NCBI GenBank assembly: GCA_958349055.1
Contig: CATWBO010000023.1
Coordinates: 1-39,351 of the forward strand
Length of the DNA stretch: 39,351 nt
Origin: an uncultured bacterium
Lineage (GTDB): Bacteria > Actinomycetota > Coriobacteriia > Coriobacteriales > Coriobacteriaceae
Direction of reading: 5' to 3'
The notes under the pieces are model-generated. The model ran no database searches. It had not been told where the DNA came from and saw only the letters and a list, made by a program, of their open reading frames with translations. Made by a program: the position numbers and the translations under genes. Of the stretch, positions 1-8,620 are shown piece after piece. Within the stretch, counting starts at the first letter, position 1. The number at the start of each line of letters is the position of its first letter.

Positions 1-54
1 AGCGCGGGCTTTGCAAGCCTGAGGTCAGGGGTTCGATCCCCCTAACCTCCACCA
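1..54 (+). tRNA. tRNA-Ala (anticodon TGC), 5' end cut by window
   Basis: The 3' two thirds of a tRNA are visible. The anticodon stem CGGGC/GCCTG (one G-T pair) closes the loop TTTGCAA, giving anticodon TGC. The T arm AGGGG-TTCGATC-CCCCT and the acceptor strand AACCTCC are followed by discriminator A and an encoded CCA. The 5' acceptor strand and D arm lie outside the window. It sits 4 bases before tRNA-Ile, so the two are probably cotranscribed. Confidence 0.9.
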
Positions 55-58
55 TGAT

Positions 59-135
59 GGACCTGTAGCTCAGTTGGTTAGAGCGTCCGGCTGATAACCG
101 GGAGGTCACAAGTTCGAATCTTGTCAGGTCCACCA
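59..135 (+). tRNA. tRNA-Ile (anticodon GAT)
   Basis: Complete cloverleaf of 77 bases with encoded CCA. The acceptor pairs GGACCTG with CAGGTCC. The anticodon loop CTGATAA sits on stem TCCGG/CCGGG and gives GAT. The T loop is TTCGAAT. A hairpin terminator follows 15 bases downstream, so the Ala-Ile pair ends its transcription unit here. Confidence 0.97.
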
Positions 136-149
136 TCAAAAACGTGAAG

Positions 150-179
150 AGCCCTGGGGCATTGCCTCGGGGCTTTTTT
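150..179 (+). terminator. Rho-independent terminator of the tRNA-Ala/Ile unit
   Basis: A 10-bp stem (AGCCCTGGGG against CCTCGGGGCT, with G-T pairs) closes a CATTG loop and is followed by a run of six T. Confidence 0.9.
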
Positions 180-319
180 CTTATCCAACAAAATTAGTCA
201 AAATAGCCCGTCCCAAATTAACTAGTTTGATTTTGTGTGCTGGGCGAAAGATTGGGTAGTATAGCTATTCAATGCGGCAGCCCTGCCGCGCGTTAACCGC
301 TACGTACCGGAGGTGTTCC

Positions 320-820
320 ATGGTTCGTGTCGACATAGAGACCATCGTCATGGCCGCCGGTCCCGTGCCATCGCTTATCGTGCTTCGCGAGCGCAGCAGT
401 AAATCGGATTCGCCCGCGCCGCTGCGTTCCCTTTCCATTCAGACTGGTTCGTTTGAGGCCGCTGCCATCAGCCGCGGCATCGATAGCGGCCGTGCCGAGC
501 GCCCGATCACGCATGACCTGCTGCTCGATACTGTTGACGCCCTAGGCGCCAAGCTCGAGCGCATCGAGATCGTGCGCGCCGAGCCGCCGGTGTTCTATGC
601 GACGATCGTCGTGCTCGCCGATGGCGGCGAGCGCAAGATTGACGCCCGTCCCAGCGACGCCATCGCCCTCGCCGTGCGCAGCAATGCCCCCATGTTTGTG
701 GAGGACGACATCATGAATCGCCTGGGTACCGTTTCCACCCACGCCGAGGAAGTCGACGACGAGCAGGAGTTCGAGAAGTTCGACGAGTTCGTCCATACGC
801 TCTCCCCCGATGATTTCTAA
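320..820 (+). CDS. Bifunctional nuclease (BFN) family protein
   Basis: 166-residue protein of the BFN/DUF151 family, whose characterised members have DNase and RNase activity and which is widespread in actinobacteria. Visible family features are the opening VDIETI segment, the central region around ITHDLLLDTVDALGAKLERI, and the conserved block IDARPSDAIALAVR followed by APMFVEDDIM. I chose the ATG at 320 because a GGAGG lies 6 bases before it and the family starts at this point. An upstream in-frame ATG at 272 would add 16 residues that look non-coding. The acidic C-terminus (EEVDDEQEFEKFDEF) is typical of the actinobacterial versions. The next gene starts directly after its stop, so the two are likely cotranscribed. 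The family call is firm; the biochemical activity in this organism is inferred. Confidence 0.88.
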   Translation: MVRVDIETIVMAAGPVPSLIVLRERSSKSDSPAPLRSLSIQTGSFEAAAISRGIDSGRAERPITHDLLLDTVDALGAKLERIEIVRAEPPVFYATIVVLADGGERKIDARPSDAIALAVRSNAPMFVEDDIMNRLGTVSTHAEEVDDEQEFEKFDEFVHTLSPDDF

Positions 821-1210
821 ATGCGGGGCGGCCAGGTTGCGGAGCGTTCGCTGATGGCCGGCGGCATGTCGGCCGAGGCGGCTGCCATTGCGCGTGAAGC
901 CCAGATGCGTTCGGAGGCATCCGAGGCGGCTCGCATCGCCTATGTGACGCAGGCCCGCACGCTTCGCGAGCGCCGTGGCTCCTATATCAAGATGGTTGTC
1001 ATCTCCGCCCTTGTCGCGGCAATCTGCTCGCGCCTTCGTGGTACAGTTGGTGCGCTTGGGTTTTCGATTTCAACAGGCTTGGTAATCTGGGGTGTGGTCG
1101 ATGCGGTAATGCTGACCAACCAGATCAAGGTGCTCGACAAGCGCGCGGCAGATATGATGCGCGCCCGCGACGCTGCCGCCAAGATCGCTGCCGAGGCGCA
1201 AGAACTGTAA
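821..1210 (+). CDS. Small hypothetical membrane protein, two TM segments
   Basis: 129 residues, function not recognised. The ATG directly abuts the stop codon of the BFN gene (TAAATG), which suggests translational coupling; there is no clear Shine-Dalgarno. ATGs at residues 12 and 16 are alternative starts. Residues 1-55 are Ala/Glu/Arg-rich and probably helical. Two hydrophobic segments follow at about 57-70 and 76-97, and the C-terminal 25 residues (DKRAADMMRARDAAAKIAAE) again look like an amphipathic helix. The layout is helix, TM hairpin, helix, with both ends probably cytoplasmic. It lies in a run of three genes with the BFN protein and the acidic protein downstream. Coding status is supported by the position and the consistent membrane topology. 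Confidence 0.65.
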   Translation: MRGGQVAERSLMAGGMSAEAAAIAREAQMRSEASEAARIAYVTQARTLRERRGSYIKMVVISALVAAICSRLRGTVGALGFSISTGLVIWGVVDAVMLTNQIKVLDKRAADMMRARDAAAKIAAEAQEL

Positions 1211-1240
1211 CGACGCCAGACTCGATGGGAAGGTCTAAAG

Positions 1241-1690
1241 ATGGCACAGGATATGCAGGACGCCGGTAACGTCTCCGCCGAGCTCGACGCCATGGTGTGC
1301 GATCTGATTGGCGCCTTCTTGGACGACCTGGCCGCGGGTGAGAACCCGGGTGTGGTCGTGGCAATTGAGGACGCTGCTTCCAACCGCTATCTGGCGGCGC
1401 TCGACGAGGATGGCGAAGAGGCGTGCCTCGAGGCTGCCACCAACTTTATCTCCGAGCATAAGATGGGTCTTAAGGACGAGGGGCTGGGCCGTATCGCCCG
1501 CTATGCCATCGGCTACACCGGTTGTGTCGAAATTGACGGCGGCTACCACGATGCCCTGCTCGTGAGTTTCTTCGAGACCACGCTCGAGAGCGGTTTTTCG
1601 GCATATGTGCTGTATGAGGGCATGGGCGCCGGCGATGGTTTTATGTGGAGCGACCCTGAACCTGCAGGTGAGGAAACCCCTCTTATCTAA
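1241..1690 (+). CDS. Hypothetical acidic protein
   Basis: 149 residues, no recognised family. The start is supported by GGAAGG about 9 bases upstream. The protein is strongly acidic, has no signal peptide or TM segment, and reads as one mixed alpha/beta cytoplasmic domain. Recognisable stretches are VVVAIEDAASNRYLAAL near residues 40-56 and a helix ATNFISEHK near residues 66-74. It follows the membrane protein by 30 bases and probably closes the operon that begins with the BFN gene; typA starts 117 bases later. Codon use matches its neighbours. No function is proposed. Confidence 0.7.
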   Translation: MAQDMQDAGNVSAELDAMVCDLIGAFLDDLAAGENPGVVVAIEDAASNRYLAALDEDGEEACLEAATNFISEHKMGLKDEGLGRIARYAIGYTGCVEIDGGYHDALLVSFFETTLESGFSAYVLYEGMGAGDGFMWSDPEPAGEETPLI

Positions 1691-1807
1691 AATCGCTAAA
1701 ATAAACGAGTTTTCGGTAAAAGGCTCAATATTCCCGCTGAGCGTTGCATTGCTGGGCGGGCCGCATACGCGTGCCGTTTGTATATGGATAGAAGATAGGG
1801 GAACTAC

Positions 1808-3646
<1,839 letters not shown>

Positions 3647-3673
3647 GCGCTGGGCTTTATAGCGACTAACAAG

Positions 3674-3708
3674 AAAGGGCGCCGACCGCGATGGTCGGCG
3701 CCCTTTTT
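3674..3708 (+). terminator. Rho-independent terminator after typA
   Basis: Perfect 11-bp stem GGGCGCCGACC/GGTCGGCGCCC, loop GCGAT, followed by five T. The flanking A run allows some function on the other strand. Confidence 0.95.
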
Positions 3709-3734
3709 GGTGCAAGGGGATTGAGTTGGTCTGC

Positions 3735-3769
3735 ACCACCACAAAGGTGCCTGTCCCCTTTGTGGTGGT
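3735..3769 (-). repeat. REP-like hairpin, CCACCACAAAGG type, copy 1
   Basis: The 13-bp arms ACCACCACAAAGG and CCTTTGTGGTGGT enclose a loop that reads GGGGACAG on the minus strand across the stem edge. Nearly the same element occurs at 37478-37518 and 37829-37868 on the other strand. It lies at the 3' end of the minus-strand gene that ends at 3776 and could also act as its terminator. Confidence 0.85.
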
Positions 3770-3775
3770 TGGCGT

Positions 3776-4921
3776 CTAAGCGGTGGGGAGTTCCGGCGTA
3801 TTAGCTGGCTGCTGGGGCTTGAGGTGGGCGTTGCGCCAGATGATCTGGATGATGTAACCGAGCGTGAAGACGAAAGCTACGCCGCTGATGAAGTCGCCGA
3901 CGAGAGGGATTGCCGTGAGCACGCCCGCGATTATGCCGCCGACGGCTGCCATGGCGTAGCGGTTCTGGCTGTGTCCGACCATGCGCGCGATAGCACAGCC
4001 CGCGAAGGCTGCCGAGACCAGCGCGATACCGATAACGCCGCACATGATGGCTCCAGCAAGCGACAGACCTGCGATCGAGATAATCAGCAGCAGGACGGTG
4101 GGGACGACGGCCACCGTACCCAGAAGACCGCTCACCCACAGGGGCGCGGGGTGCTGGTGGAGCATTCCGGCGGCGCTGGCGGTCGCGCGCGGAAAGACGA
4201 GCTCGAGCAGCAGAGCGATGAAGCAGGTCGAGAGCGCTGCGGCGACGATACCGCCGATGACATCGTTAACGGTGGAAGTATCTTCGTTCTCGGTGTGGTC
4301 GATCTTGAGGGCACCGACCTCGGCTCCCGCGGCACGCTCGGGGTCCTCGGAGACGTGCGCGTTCACCGTGCCGGTGATGCGGGCGTTCTTGCCCAAGATG
4401 AGCTTGTCGGCCCAGACCTCGACATCGCCCTCGACGGTGCCATCGATGGTCACCGTGTCGCCCGCAAGCGCTGCCGACTTGGTGGAACCGCGCAGGGCAA
4501 CCGTCTCGCCTATTGCATAGAAGCAGTTGGCGGTGCTGTCGGAATTGAGCACGACATGCTGACCGACGACCGTGACGCTGCCATCAACCGTAGTCTTGGC
4601 AATATCGATGGTACGCGCCGCAAGACGAATCGCGCCGCCTACCGTGCAGTCGCGAATTGAGAGGGTATCGCCCGCAGCGATGATATCGCGGTCGATGGAG
4701 GTGTCGTCCAGGTTGAGGCTCTGACCTGCCCAGTACAGGTCACCTTCGACGCCGGACGGAGTGGCGTCATTGTCGGTCGCAAGTACGTTGCCTGCGGAGT
4801 CCGTGCCGGCAAGAGCCGTAGCGGGAAGTGCGGTGAGCGCCAGAGCGATGAGTGCGAATAGGATGGTGATGCGGCCCCACGCTTTACGGCGCTGGGTCGA
4901 CGGGAGTTGATTGTGGGGCAT
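3776..4921 (-). CDS. Bactofilin-like (polymer-forming) membrane protein
   Basis: 381 residues from the ATG at 4921, which has GAAGGA about 7 bases upstream; a TTG further upstream would add 16 residues and has poorer support. A signal-like hydrophobic segment spans about residues 17-38 (ITILFALIALALTALPATALA). Residues 60-190 form a right-handed beta-helix pattern of short alternating hydrophobic repeats (DIIAAGDTLSIRD, AARTIDIAKTTVDGSVTVVG, AGDTVTIDGTVEGDVEVWAD), as in the bactofilin/polymer-forming cytoskeletal family. The C-terminal half has several TM segments rich in Gly, Ala and Ile. Bactofilins form filaments that scaffold cell-envelope machinery; here the beta-helix would lie outside the membrane. 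The specific role is unknown. It is followed by the TRIC-family gene upstream on the same strand, about 100 bases away. Confidence 0.75.
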   Translation of the reverse strand: MPHNQLPSTQRRKAWGRITILFALIALALTALPATALAGTDSAGNVLATDNDATPSGVEGDLYWAGQSLNLDDTSIDRDIIAAGDTLSIRDCTVGGAIRLAARTIDIAKTTVDGSVTVVGQHVVLNSDSTANCFYAIGETVALRGSTKSAALAGDTVTIDGTVEGDVEVWADKLILGKNARITGTVNAHVSEDPERAAGAEVGALKIDHTENEDTSTVNDVIGGIVAAALSTCFIALLLELVFPRATASAAGMLHQHPAPLWVSGLLGTVAVVPTVLLLIISIAGLSLAGAIMCGVIGIALVSAAFAGCAIARMVGHSQNRYAMAAVGGIIAGVLTAIPLVGDFISGVAFVFTLGYIIQIIWRNAHLKPQQPANTPELPTA

Positions 4922-5027
4922 GGTGAATCCTTCGTCAGATGCTCGATATGCACCTAACAGGGTACCCAACGCGTGGGCGCTCTAAAAGAACCTCTCGGGT
5001 GCATTTCGAAGGATGAGTCCGCGCCGC

Positions 5028-5717
5028 CTACTTTTTACGGTGCAAGAAGCGCGCGATATCTTCTTCGGTGGGGCTTTTGATGTCAAAACGCAGCGACAGC
5101 CAGCGCAGCCCCATGGTTACCGCAACGCATACGATCAACGCGGTGATGTTGCTGACGACGCCGCTCATGACAAGGCATACATAGCTCGCCGAGCCGGCGA
5201 TGGCTGCGATGGCATAGAAGTTGGTGCGCTGGAAAATGCCCGGTACCACGCCCATAAAACTGTCGCGCAGCATGCCGCCGCCCACCGCGGTGAAAAAGCC
5301 CATCATGATGCACACCGCCGGCGCAAAGCCGTAGACCAGCGCCTTGTCTGCTCCAGTGGCGGCATAGATGCCGACCGAGATGATGTCGAGCAGGGGAATG
5401 AGTTTTTCGGGTTTGTCGACGATTGCCGGGAAGATGTAGATGATGGCTGCAGTGGCAATGGAAAGCGGGAGCGCCATCGGCTGGTTGAGGATGTAGACGT
5501 TGCCCACCTGCAGCGTCATATCGCGCAAAAGACCGCCGCCCAGTCCACAGACCACAGCGAGCGCGACGGCGCCTACCAGGTCGAGCTTGTGCTCGCGCGC
5601 GACCAGCACGCCTGAGATCGATGCCGCGACAACAGCGAACATCTCGAGCCAAAATGGGATAGCGACCATGGCATCCGTGGCGTGTGAGGTAACGGTCATA
5701 GCGGCGACGACGGGCAA
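5028..5717 (-). CDS. TRIC/UPF0126 family membrane protein (YadS/YicG-like)
   Basis: 229 residues made of two related halves of about three TM segments each. The signature glycine motif appears once per half: GLGGGLLRDM near residue 60 and VGGGMLRDS near residue 145. This internal duplication is diagnostic of the UPF0126 family, which is related to trimeric intracellular cation channels; bacterial homologues conduct K+. I place the start at the TTG at 5717 because AAAAGGA lies about 8 bases upstream, whereas the first ATG (5699, residue 7) has no Shine-Dalgarno. It may share a transcript with the bactofilin-like gene downstream. Substrate in vivo is not shown by the sequence. Confidence 0.85.
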   Translation of the reverse strand: MPVVAAMTVTSHATDAMVAIPFWLEMFAVVAASISGVLVAREHKLDLVGAVALAVVCGLGGGLLRDMTLQVGNVYILNQPMALPLSIATAAIIYIFPAIVDKPEKLIPLLDIISVGIYAATGADKALVYGFAPAVCIMMGFFTAVGGGMLRDSFMGVVPGIFQRTNFYAIAAIAGSASYVCLVMSGVVSNITALIVCVAVTMGLRWLSLRFDIKSPTEEDIARFLHRKK

Positions 5718-5831
5718 GATGGGGTCCTTTTGGTTGCGGGTTTAGACAATGCCCGTACATAGTACATGGTTGGCGGGCGTGGTGACCCTATTGCTCGGTA
5801 AACGGTCGGGACTGGGTGGGGGCGTAGGCAC

Positions 5832-5898
5832 CAAACATGTACATCAGCTTCCAAAGATGTCGAAAAATGTCGTTTTTGGAGGGTGATGTACATGTTTG
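5832..5898. repeat. Inverted repeat with 15-bp perfect arms
   Basis: CAAACATGTACATCA (5832-5846) is exactly complementary to TGATGTACATGTTTG (5884-5898). The interior holds a second short inversion (CCAAA 5851, TTTGG 5875) and a direct repeat of ATGTCG. It lies 115 bases upstream of the TRIC-family gene, so it could be a regulator site or an intergenic element. There is no gene between 5718 and the tRNA-Ser at 6228. Confidence 0.8.
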
Positions 5899-5940
5899 AG
5901 ATTCAAGGTGAGATCGAAAACAATGGGGGCGTGGCTGAAT

Positions 5941-6076
5941 AGGAGGGATGTCCAATTTTTGAGCTTTGCTCAAAATTTATCCGGTCGGCTTACGCCGACC
6001 GCGCTGCGCTAAAAACGCGCCGCTGGCGCGTTTTCTTTACGCTCCGCGTCCTGGCGGGTTCGAATCCCTCCTCCTG
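5941..6076. other. Highly structured intergenic stretch, possible ncRNA
   Basis: An outer stem AGGAGGGAT (5941-5949) / ATCCCTCCT (6064-6072) encloses three consecutive hairpins. The first is 5954-5978 (stem ending TTTTGAGC, loop TTT). The second is 5983-6000 (GGTCGGC/GCCGACC, loop TTAC). The third is 6012-6034 (AAAACGCGCC/GGCGCGTTTT, loop GCT), which also looks like a two-way terminator. The last 20 bases match the 3' part of the nearby tRNA-Ser in inverted orientation. Short reading frames here are artefacts of structure. It could be a structured RNA, a degenerate tRNA-containing element or a stacked set of terminators. Confidence 0.55.
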
Positions 6077-6096
6077 CGCGTTATTGAAATGTGCCC

Positions 6097-6126
6097 AAAA
6101 AGAAAAAAGCCCCATTGCTGGGGCTT
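6097..6126 (-). terminator. Terminator of the tRNA-Ser pair
   Basis: On the minus strand the stem GCCCC/GGGGC, extended by AA/TT, closes a six-base loop and is followed by six T and then C-TTTTT. It lies 12 bases after the CCA of tRNA-Ser(CGA). Confidence 0.85.
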
Positions 6127-6137
6127 ATGCCATCTAA

Positions 6138-6228
6138 TGGCGGAGGAGGAGGGATTCGAACCCTCGTGACCTTATACAGGCCAAACGGTTTTCGAGACCG
6201 CCGCATTCAACCACTCTGCCACCCCTCC
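6138..6228 (-). tRNA. tRNA-Ser (anticodon CGA)
   Basis: 91 bases including encoded CCA. Acceptor GGAGGGG pairs with CTCCTCC (one G-T). The anticodon loop CTCGAAA sits on stem GCGGT/ACCGT and gives CGA. A long variable arm, typical of class II tRNAs, precedes the T arm GAGGG-TTCGAAT-CCCTC. It is the downstream member of a tRNA-Ser pair. Confidence 0.97.
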
Positions 6229-6242
6229 GCGTGGGGTAAAAC

Positions 6243-6266
6243 AAAGCAGGCTCGAAGGCCTGCTTT
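6243..6266 (-). terminator. Hairpin between the two tRNA-Ser genes
   Basis: Perfect 9-bp stem AAAGCAGGC/GCCTGCTTT with a six-base loop, followed on the minus strand by GTTTTA. It may be a partial terminator or a processing hairpin between the two tRNAs. Confidence 0.65.
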
Positions 6267-6275
6267 GGAATTAAC

Positions 6276-6366
6276 TGGCGGAGAGTCAGGGATTTGAACC
6301 CTGGAGACGCTTTTGACGCCTACACGATTTCCAATCGTGCTCCTTCGGCCACTCGGACAACTCTCC
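6276..6366 (-). tRNA. tRNA-Ser (anticodon GGA)
   Basis: 91 bases including encoded CCA. Acceptor GGAGAGT pairs with ACTCTCC. The anticodon loop TTGGAAA gives GGA. It has the long variable arm of tRNA-Ser and T loop TTCAAAT. It is the promoter-proximal member of the pair. Confidence 0.97.
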
Positions 6367-6382
6367 GTTAAATGCGAAAGTT

Positions 6383-6410
6383 AGTATACACGAGGAATCG
6401 TAAGGTGCAA
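6383..6410 (-). promoter_or_regulatory. Promoter of the tRNA-Ser pair
   Basis: On the minus strand TTGCAC (6410-6405) and TATACT (6388-6383) are separated by 16 bases, and the -10 element ends 16 bases before the mature tRNA 5' end. Both hexamers are close to the sigma-70 consensus. Confidence 0.75.
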
Positions 6411-6750
6411 GCCGAAAACTTAGCATTTTTTGATCCACAGCGTCTCGCGCTGTGCCTAAAACGCGCGGCGCATGCAGTCTGACCAGCAAAATCATGCTTA
6501 GCGAATTGTTCAAAAAAGGACTTTATAGACCACGAGCAAACGTATTTAAAATCTTTTTGGCGATCAATTAGACCACTGGTATGCATTTTGCGACCACAGC
6601 CTTGTGCCCGTTGATCTGCGGCTTGGCTCAGCTTGTCCCCACGGCACCGTATCTTGTCCACAGATCCGTCAAGCTTTTGGTCAGCATTTGGTTGGAATGC
6701 GCATGAAACGTCGTGCGAGTATGGGCATATGTGGAGGTCATGAGGTTGTA
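6411..6750. other. Gene-free region upstream of the rpsF operon
   Basis: AT-richer than its surroundings. No convincing coding region was found. It holds a DnaA-box-like TTGTCCACA at 6654-6662 (one mismatch to TTATCCACA) and a weaker TTGTCCCCA about 20 bases before it. The rpsF operon promoter must lie here or just downstream, but I could not pick it with confidence. Confidence 0.4.
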
Positions 6751-6835
6751 GCTGCATATTCTTGCAGCCTAGGAGGTTGAAAGATATTATTACCAAGTCT
6801 TTTCCTGCTTCAGGCGCACCTTCACGACCTGAAGC
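6751..6835 (+). promoter_or_regulatory. Two hairpins in the rpsF leader, possible S6:S18 autoregulatory site
   Basis: GCTGCA/TGCAGC (6751-6768, loop TATTCT) is followed by GCTTCAGG/CCTGAAGC (6807-6835, 13-base loop). The second hairpin ends 26 bases before the rpsF ATG. Many bacteria control this operon through an S6:S18-binding leader. Position and structure fit, but I cannot confirm the conserved binding bases, so the assignment is tentative. Confidence 0.4.
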
Positions 6836-6861
6836 CACATTTGCCCAGAGGAGGTGACAAT

Positions 6862-7155
6862 ATGAAGGCTTATGAACTGCTGTTCTTTGTTGACCCGTCG
6901 CTCGACCCCGAGACTCGTCTCGCTGTTATGAAGCGTATCGATACCACGATCGCTGAGGGCGCTGGCAAGGTCGACTCCGTTGACGAGTGGGGCAAGCGCA
7001 AGCTCGCCTACGAGATCAACGACCTCACCGATGGTGACTACACCCTCATCAACTTCCACGCAGATCCTACCCAGATCGCCGAGCTTGATCGCGTCCTGCG
7101 CATCACCGACGCTGTGGTCCGCCACATGATCGTCCGTCGCGACGACCAGGAGTAA
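6862..7155 (+). CDS. rpsF: 30S ribosomal protein bS6
   Basis: 97 residues, normal length for bS6. It begins MKAYELLFFVDPSLD and contains the family segments WGKRKLAYEIN and DGDYTLINFHA, ending in a VVRHMIVRRD segment. S6 binds 16S rRNA together with S18 in the platform of the small subunit. The ATG at 6862 follows GAGGAGGTGAC, an excellent ribosome-binding site; an upstream TTG in frame is not needed. It is the first gene of the conserved rpsF-ssb-rpsR-rplI cluster, and structured RNA in its leader may mediate autoregulation. Confidence 0.98.
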   Translation: MKAYELLFFVDPSLDPETRLAVMKRIDTTIAEGAGKVDSVDEWGKRKLAYEINDLTDGDYTLINFHADPTQIAELDRVLRITDAVVRHMIVRRDDQE

Positions 7156-7203
7156 GACTGTCGTTTTGGACTGGGCTTGTGCCCCAAGAGGAAGTAGTGA
7201 GTT

Positions 7204-7656
7204 ATGAGCATCAATCGAGTGAACATCACCGGTAACCTCACCCGCGATCCCGAGCTGCGCGCCACCGCCGGCGGAACCCAGGTTCTGTCCTTTGGCGTCG
7301 CCGTGAACGATCGTCGCCGCAACGCGCAGACTGGCGAGTGGGAGGACTATCCCAACTTTGTCGACTGCACTATGTTCGGCACCCGCGCCGAGGCCGTGAG
7401 CCGTTTCCTGGCAAAGGGAAACAAGGTCGCGATCGAGGGCAAGCTGCGCTACAGCTCTTGGGAGCGCGACGGCCAGCGCCGGAGCAAGCTTGAGGTCATC
7501 GTCGATGAGATCGAGTTTATGAGCTCCCGTGGTGGCCAGGGTGGTTACGATCAGGGCGGTTACGCCCCCGCAGCTCCCGCGCCCGCAGCACGTCCTGCCG
7601 CACCGGTGGCCACGCCGCCCGCGGTCGACGTCTACGATGAGGACATCCCGTTCTAA
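7204..7656 (+). CDS. ssb: Single-stranded DNA-binding protein
   Basis: 150 residues. The N-terminal OB fold (about 1-110) opens with SINRVNITGNLTRDPELR and contains the conserved segments WEDYPNFVDCTMFG and KLRYSSWERDGQRRSKLEVIVDEIEF. The linker is Gly-, Pro- and Ala-rich (residues 114-140). The C-terminus is the acidic tip DEDIPF, which docks SSB partners in replication and repair. It coats single-stranded DNA as a tetramer. It lies between rpsF and rpsR, the standard bacterial arrangement, and is expected to share their transcript. Confidence 0.98.
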   Translation: MSINRVNITGNLTRDPELRATAGGTQVLSFGVAVNDRRRNAQTGEWEDYPNFVDCTMFGTRAEAVSRFLAKGNKVAIEGKLRYSSWERDGQRRSKLEVIVDEIEFMSSRGGQGGYDQGGYAPAAPAPAARPAAPVATPPAVDVYDEDIPF

Positions 7657-7728
7657 GGGTTGTTCACCTATTTTTGAGTGAGAGGCGGCTTCGGTTCGCC
7701 GAAGTTGCCAAATGAAAGGTATTTTGAC

Positions 7729-7995
7729 ATGGCTAATGATTTTTCTGCACGTCAGCCGCGTCGTAAGTACTGCCAGTTCTGCAAGGAGAACACTGAGTTC
7801 ATCGACTATAAGGACACTCAGCTTCTCCGTAAGTACATGACCGACCGTGGCAAGATCAAGCCCCGTCGCGTCACTGGCGCTTGCACGCAGCATCAGCATG
7901 ACATCGCCAACGCCATCAAGCGCGCCCGCGAGATGGCTCTCCTGCCGTACACCGTCCCCGTGGTTTCCTCTCGTGGCAACCGCGACCGCGGCTAA
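7729..7995 (+). CDS. rpsR: 30S ribosomal protein bS18
   Basis: 88 residues. It starts MANDFSARQPRRKYCQFCKE at 7729, with GAAAGGT about 10 bases upstream. The family core IDYKDTQLLRKYMTDRGKI and RVTGACTQHQHDIANAIKRARE is intact. It carries a Cys pair (CQFC) plus a later Cys and His residues, as in zinc-binding (C+) S18 paralogues. It partners S6 in the 30S platform. A small hairpin (CTTCGG-TTCG-CCGAAG, about 7689-7704) precedes the gene and may be a processing or regulatory element. Confidence 0.98.
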   Translation: MANDFSARQPRRKYCQFCKENTEFIDYKDTQLLRKYMTDRGKIKPRRVTGACTQHQHDIANAIKRAREMALLPYTVPVVSSRGNRDRG

Positions 7996-8010
7996 GAAGG
8001 GAGACGCATC

Positions 8011-8550
8011 ATGAAGGTTATTCTTCTCGATGAGATCAAGGGCAAGGGCGGCGAGGGTGACGTCGTAGAGGTCGCTCAGGGTTACGCTGAGAACTTCCTG
8101 TTCCCCAAGAAGCTCGCTGTTGCCGCCACCAAGGGCAACCTCAAGCAGCTTGACGAGCGTCGCAACAACATCGCCAAGCGCGAGGCCGTCCGTCTGGCTA
8201 CCGCCAACGAGACCAAGGCTGCCTTCGAGGGCAAGACGGTCACCGTTGACGTCAAGGTCGGCGACGAGGGCATCCTCTTTGGCTCCGTTACCGCCGCTAT
8301 GATCGCTGACGCCATCAAGGCTCAGCTCGGTATGGACATCGACCGCAAGCGCGTCGAGCTCGGTAAGCCCATCAAGGTTGCCGGTGCCCACACCGTTGCC
8401 ATCTCGCTGTACCGCGAGATCAAGGCCGAGGTTGTCGTTCTCGTCGGCGTTACCGCCGAGGAGCTCGCTGCCGAGGCTGAGGTCGAGGAGGCCGCTGAGG
8501 TCGCCGAGGCCGAGACCGCCGAGGTCGAGACTGAGGCTGCTGCCGAGTAG
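8011..8550 (+). CDS. rplI: 50S ribosomal protein bL9 with acidic C-terminal tail
   Basis: 179 residues; L9 is normally about 150. The N-terminal rRNA-binding domain (MKVILLDEIKGKGGEGDVVEVAQGYAENFLFPKKLA) and the long linker helix are typical, and the C-domain contains GILFGSVTAAMIADAIK. After about residue 145 the protein continues with a 30-residue tail made almost only of Glu, Ala and Val. The tail is low-complexity and highly acidic; no function is known to me. The gene is 16 bases after rpsR and is followed by a strong terminator, so it closes the ribosomal-protein operon. Confidence 0.97.
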   Translation: MKVILLDEIKGKGGEGDVVEVAQGYAENFLFPKKLAVAATKGNLKQLDERRNNIAKREAVRLATANETKAAFEGKTVTVDVKVGDEGILFGSVTAAMIADAIKAQLGMDIDRKRVELGKPIKVAGAHTVAISLYREIKAEVVVLVGVTAEELAAEAEVEEAAEVAEAETAEVETEAAAE

Positions 8551-8584
8551 CATTTGCTGCAACGCAACAATCTTGTTCTAAGAA

Positions 8585-8620
8585 GGGCGCTCTGGGAAAC
8601 CAGGGCGCCCTTTTGTTTTT
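8585..8620 (+). terminator. Terminator after rplI
   Basis: Stem GGGCGCTCTGG/CCAGGGCGCCC with a GAAA tetraloop and a T-rich tail (TTTTGTTTTTT). Confidence 0.93.

Noticed and set aside
5966..6297. Short plus-strand frames around the tRNA-Ser genes
   Set aside because: They are reverse readings of tRNA sequence (GIRTL-type peptides) and of the stacked hairpins, a well-known source of false proteins.
6654..6662. DnaA-box-like TTGTCCACA as evidence of a replication origin
   Set aside because: Only one near-match and one weaker one are present, with no cluster, no AT-rich unwinding element and no dnaA or dnaN; dnaB proximity alone is not enough.
6368..6838. 156-codon minus-strand frame upstream of rpsF
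   Set aside because: It covers the tRNA-Ser promoter and the rpsF leader hairpin, has no convincing start site and no recognisable domain.
6790..8562. 590-codon minus-strand frame opposite rpsF to rplI
   Set aside because: It lies entirely opposite four certain ribosomal and replication genes and has the low-complexity look of antisense reading.
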